From: Miscanthus floridulus
Taxonomy: Eukaryota > Streptophyta > Magnoliopsida > Poales > Poaceae
Length of the DNA: 64,000 bases
Assembly (NCBI RefSeq): GCF_019320115.1
Contig: NC_089583.1
Coordinates: 78,679,739 to 78,743,738 of the forward strand
Direction: 5' to 3'
Shown here: one piece after another, positions 59,560-64,000 of the stretch
How positions within the stretch are numbered: the stretch's first letter is position 1
Layout: each line of letters begins with the position of its first letter
Position numbers and translations under genes: made by a program
The notes under the pieces: generated by a model
Told to the model about the DNA's origin: nothing
The model's input: only the letters and a program-made list of their open reading frames with translations
Database searches by the model: none

Positions 59560-60490
59560 CATCTTTTCATTTGACTAAATTTGAACAATTCAAATTTTGA
59601 ATTTTAATAAATGGCAACTTCAAATAAGATTTTGAAACCTTAAATGATTTCAACTAGAAAAGTCATGAACATAAAAGTTGTTGAACTCATCACTATCTAC
59701 AACTTTTATTTGGATCATTTCTTCATTTAACAAAGTGTTAGTAAATATTGTTCATAAATCCACATATCACTCATAGTTTCGTAAACTATACGAGAAACAT
59801 GTTGATTTGTGAAAAATGTTTACTATCACTTTGTCAGATGAAGAAATGACCAAAATAAAAGTTTTAGATCTTGATGAGTTATACAACTTTGGTATTCATT
59901 ACTTTTTCAGCTAAAATCATTTAGTGTTTCAAAATCTTGTTAGAACTTATCATTTTTTAAAATTTGGAAATTTGAATTGCTCAAACTTTGTCAAACAAAA
60001 AGAATGACCAAATCAACACAGTAACTTGATGGGGAATGATGTTAGAAAATTTTAGGAAAAAAATCATCACATTTAGAGTTAGTATGAGGGAGAAACACTA
60101 GTTACAAATTTTACCCAGAGATTAAAAAGAAAAATCACAACTATTCATGATGATCAATGATGAACAAGTGTGATTTCTCTTTTTAATCTGTGGTGGAAAC
60201 TTATAACTAGTTTTTCTCCCTCATACTAACTCCAAATATGATGGTTTTTTTTCCTAAAATCATGCTCTATCATTTTAGTCTAGTCATCTTTCTTTGTCAC
60301 TAATTTTGGACAACTCAAATTTAGAATTTTAGAAAATAACAACTTCAAATCTTATTTTCAACAACTAAATTATTTCAGTTGTAAAGGTGATGAATATAAA
60401 AGTTGTATAACTCGTCAAGATCTCCAACTTTTATTTTGGTCATTTCTTCATTTCATAAAGTGTTAAGTGATTTCATAAAGTTTTAGTAGT
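59560..60490. repeat. Nested long palindromes in the CACTA interior
   Basis: One inverted repeat centres near 59785 (arms about 59560-59783 and 59786-60005). A second centres near 60152, with inner arms at about 60030-60140 and 60165-60290 (AGTATGAGGGAGAAACACTAG versus its complement) and outer arms continuing to about 59800 and 60490. The arms are diverged but align over most of their length. Transcripts through here would fold into long hairpins. Confidence 0.65.
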
Positions 60491-60689
60491 AATAAAGTGG
60501 ATGTTGAAATAGATTCATCTGGATGTTGCAAAGGGTAGTCTTACACACATGCATAAATATAGTCTCACACACATACATAAATATATAGTCTTACACGCAT
60601 GCATAAATAAAGTCTTACAAACACACACACACTTACACAAACACTCTATGTTCAACAACTAGCTAGCCCCCTATAACGACTTTTTCCTT

Positions 60690-63600
60690 GACGCCATTTC
60701 ATTCCCATGGCAATATGTCTTTGGGCAGGTTCTTTTTCACAACACTAATCTTCTTAGGAAACTCTGTGAATAGCGGCATCTCATCATAGTTATTGTAAGC
60801 TTCAACATCGTCCACGCCATCAACTCAGTGATGTTTCCCAGAGGCAACCACGTGCTTTGTCTTCTTCTTCGGGGGGAGGTTACTTTGTGGGTCAGGCATA
60901 TAGAAAACTTGTGTGACACATGAAGTGAGCACCCAAGGGTCATCTTGGTAGCCTAGATTCTCGAGGTCTAGGACTCTCAACCCGATCTCGTTCAGTTGGT
61001 GTTGTTTGATCCAGCGGCATCGAAACAGGGCCACCGTTATATCCCTTCCATAGTCAAGTTCCCATATCTCTTCAATGATGCCAAAGTATTGGATCTTTCA
61101 CCCCACTCCATTGAGAGCTTCTATTCAAACGCCATTGTTTTGGTTCTCATATTTACTATCCTTTGCGTGGGTATAGTACGTATACCCATTGATGTCATAA
61201 GCTTTCCAAGATGTCACTTGTCTCGATGGCCCCTCCACCAACCTACTAATGGTAATAGAGCCTATGGTTTCTCTAGATGGTATGTTTTGGTCGTTCAACC
61301 ATGTAGTTAGTCATTGCTTATGTTGTTTCATGACCCAATCATCTGAACAACCATTTCTCTCCGCAATAATGATAGCCAAGTGTTCATCAATGTACGGTTG
61401 TATCAGTTGGGTACTATGCAAGACACTGTAATGCGTCCGACTCACCTCTTTGTAATCATGGTCGATGAACACTTTTCTACCACTGGTGCCCTTCTTAGCC
61501 AGCCTACCCTTGTGATAAGAATCAGGTTTATCAATCCCTTTCTATACTTTTAGGTACTCTTGATAGCACTCGACTTCTTTAGTACTGTAACCCTCTATCA
61601 TGGAGCCCGTTGGTATGCTCGATTATACACATATCGGCTTAGAACCGATATGAATCGCTCGTAGGACCACATTTCATGCAAGTAATAAGGGCACAACGCT
61701 TGTATCTGATGAATCATGTGAATCATAAGATGTGGCATTATATAAAAAAAGCAGGAGGTAAACACATCTCTAGTTGGTTTTGTGTCTCCATCACAAATTC
61801 ATGTAGGTCACTTAGCTCTTGCTTGTCAATCGTCTTCTGTGAGATCTTCGAAAAGAAGTAGCACATGCGGGTGATGGCCATTTTCAAGAACTCTAGCTTT
61901 ATAGCCCTGATTGCAATAGGCAGAAACACTATCAGCATCACATGACAATCATGAGCCTTGCAGTGTGTTATTGACAAGTCCTTCATCGACACTAGCTTCT
62001 TCACATTCGCTGAAAACCCAGTTGGGACTTTGACCCCCCTTAGGAAAGTGTATATAGCTCTCTTCTCTTCTGGTGTTAGGTTAAAGCATGCCGCGGGTAG
62101 AGTGTATTTTCCATTAGCCTCAGGTACCGGGTGAAGCTGTGGCATCATATTTAGCTGCACCATGTCTTTCTGTGATTTTAGACCATCCTTTGACTTGCTT
62201 GTGTCCATCAAGGTAGCAATGAGACTCTCAAAGACATTCTTCTACACGTGCATAGCATCAATGGCATGGGGGACCTCCAAGTCTAGCCAATAAAGTAGAT
62301 ACTGAAAGAAGATCGATTGTTTCTTGAAAGGTACGCCTTCGACAAGAGGTGTGCTTCTATCTCTGTTCGTCCCATCATGATTCTTCTTTCCATAGACGAT
62401 GCGTATGTTTTTCACCATTCTATACACGTGTTCTCCATTATGACATCTCTCCGAAGGGGGGTCAAGCTCCGAGGTGTTGTCATAAAATCTAAAGAACAAT
62501 TTGTCGTGATACTTGTGACTTGTCTTTAAGAAGCACTGGTTCCTTAGGTAAACTATCTTCTTGGATGCATCTAGGAACACCCATGTAGTACCATCCAAGC
62601 AAACCAAGCATCCCGTCTTCCCTTTGATCTATCCAGACAAAGCAAACGGTGCAGAGTAACCATTGGTAGTAACAAATATTATTGCTCTAAATATGAAGTT
62701 CTCTTTTCGGAACACATCGTACATTGGCTCCCCATGCCTCCATAGCCTCTCCATTTTTTGCATCAAAGGCTCGAGGAACACGTCTATATCAATGCCTGGT
62801 TGTTTAGGGCTAGAAATAAGAATAGTGAGGAGAATGTACTTTCTCTTCTGACATAGCCACATTGGGATGTTGTACATGGTCAAGATCACTGGCCAAGTGT
62901 TGTGGTCGCTCATCCTCTCATTGAAGGGATTCATTCCATCGGTGCTCAAGCCAAACCGTACATTCCTTGGGTCATCGCTGAATTCTTTGTGCTTCTCATC
63001 GATCCTTTGCCACTGACTACAATCAGCCGGGTGTGCAATCTTATCATCATCCACCTTGCGCTCATCATCCCACCATGTCATGAGCATGACTTCTTAGGGT
63101 TTAGGAAGATACGTCTCAAGCGATCGGTCACTAGCACGTACCACATTACCAAGGCAGGAATTCTTCTCTGCTTTGCATCGTTGCCTAATGGAGTGTCCTC
63201 TGGGGGCTAAGATTCTTGTACCACCTTTTTTGTACCCTTCTTATTCCTTTTTTTCCCTGTGGAGGCTTCGTCCCTACCGTAAAGGTCATTGTTCTTGTAC
63301 CGGCTGGCCCCACATCGGGGACATTTATCTAGTGACTTGAATGTTTTGCCATGAAAAAGGATATAGTGGTTGGGGCATGCATGGATTTTTTTCAACCCCC
63401 ATTGTCAATGGATTTATGACCTTCTTCGCTTGGTATGTGTTGGTGGGAACTGAGTTTGGTTGTAGCAGCACCTATGATAGGAGACGCAATAGATCATTGA
63501 AACTACAGTCTGACCAGCCATACTTAACCTTCAGGATGAGTAGCTCAAGCACAAAACATAGCAATGTCCAATGTGTCGGATAGCCCTTTTCAACACCATA

Positions 63601-63950
63601 CACAGTCTCCTTCGATGCTTTTGTCACCATTTTCAAATTTTCTAGACCTTTCGAGCTCTTTAGTAAAATCTCTGGTCCAAGGGTTTGAATCATGTCCTCC
63701 AAATCATCTTTATTCCCGACACGTGCTCCACCATCATTATTGGCACCACCTTCATCGTTACCATCCCAACCACCAGCATCACCACCTTGTTCATTACCAA
63801 ACTCGGGATCCATTCGTGCATCAAGCTCTGCTGAATATTGGGACAGGGATTCTAGGGTTTCATCGTCGTATTCCTCCTCATCCTCGTCGTTAACAATAAC
63901 TGTTTCACCATGATGAATCCACACTGTGTAGTCCTCAATAAATCCTCACA
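60690..63950 (-). pseudogene. TNP2-type CACTA transposase
   Basis: On the minus strand: an acidic N-terminal region (63924-63472), the zinc-ribbon-like KIHACPNHYILFHGK and CPRCGASRYK (63390-63300), then the Transposase_21 core with FGLSTDGMNPFNERMS, WPVILTMYNIPMWLC and KQPGIDIDVFLEPL (62970-62760). Next come LPPAFF and the DUF4218-like part (61760-61440, decayed), and a DUF4216-like part (61310-60830: EIWELDYGRDITVALFRCRW, DDPWVLTSCVTQVFYMPDP). From 63087 to 61738 a single frame is kept, with only two stops (62629 and 62242); elsewhere frameshifts occur. The 5' end may extend beyond the window. It is probably inactive but younger-looking than most coding remnants here. Confidence 0.8.
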
Positions 63951-64000
63951 TAATCAAATGTGATCTGATGATAGTCACATCTGTCCATGTCATACAGTTC

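Larger units (their letters stand above)
56205..64000 (-). mobile_element. Large CACTA (En/Spm) transposon, continuing past the window
   Basis: Starts CACTACTACAGATAGGC at 56205 beside the 3-bp GTA, inside the transporter exon. Subterminal repeats built on TAGGGGCGG / CCGCCCCTA are dense at 56218-56480 and recur at 59020-59097. A TNP2-type transposase reads leftwards from near the right edge to about 60690, so the left terminus is the 3' end. The right terminus is not in the window. Confidence 0.8.

Noticed and set aside
1..64000. CRISPR array, bacterial operon, phage or plasmid module
   Set aside because: No regularly spaced short repeats with unique spacers and no prokaryotic genes; every recognisable protein belongs to plant transposons or plant genes.

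Overview
The window is repeat-dense nuclear DNA of a grass (Poaceae, probably panicoid; the genus cannot be fixed from sequence alone). The evidence is a tRNA-derived SINE, Stowaway-like MITEs, Tat-lineage and chromodomain Ty3/gypsy elements, a Sirevirus-like Ty1/copia element, CACTA and hAT transposons, AT-rich spacers, and a GC-rich single-exon gene with a plant TATA box. No bacterial-type operon, CRISPR array, rRNA or functional tRNA gene was seen. Only two host loci can be supported: an intact gene for a small secreted cysteine-rich peptide (38466-38804, + strand) and the last two exons of a PDR/ABCG-type transporter (55728-56204, - strand), which carries a premature stop and is cut by a CACTA transposon.

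Layout. 523-695: SINE with a 19-bp target-site duplication (TSD). 881-7520: end of a chromodomain Ty3/gypsy element with a 4.7-kb LTR (copy A) and a decayed pol. 7596-20742: Tat-lineage Ty3/gypsy element, holding solo LTR B (11991-16126) inside its reverse transcriptase. 20758-21320: LINE-type RNase H fragment. 21416-30530: a decayed hAT transposon holding a solo LTR of a second family (F', 21719-28639, TSD GATAG), which itself holds solo LTR C (22195-27308, TSD CATTT). 31226-31502: small solo LTR. 31600-35972: second Tat-like element with an intron-bearing antisense coiled-coil gene and a 275-bp tandem repeat in its leader. 36025-38022: AT microsatellite, Stowaway fragment and a non-autonomous CACTA-like element. 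38342-38804: promoter and peptide gene. 40011-45893: Sirevirus-like copia element with an internal deletion and solo LTR D (40189-42691, TSD AGCTT). 45935-48113: an LTR with a primer-binding site on one side and a polypurine tract on the other. 48114-52942: 5' LTR and internal region of element F, related to F'. 52943-55019: truncated LTR E. 55020-55583: CACTA end fragment. 55728-56204: transporter exons. 56205 to the right edge: a large CACTA element with a TNP2-type transposase and long palindromes.

LTRs A to E belong to one family of unusually long LTRs, all in the same orientation, and only A keeps coding sequence. The boundaries and TSDs give the order of several insertions. Most coding remnants are broken by stops or substitutions that look like C-to-T or G-to-A transitions, as expected for old methylated repeats. 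The most interesting signals are a hairpin whose stem is conserved in the LTR family while its loop varies, the orphan cysteine-rich peptide, a thrice-repeated motif in the F-family LTRs, an unassigned ORF in element F, and the palindromes of the large CACTA.
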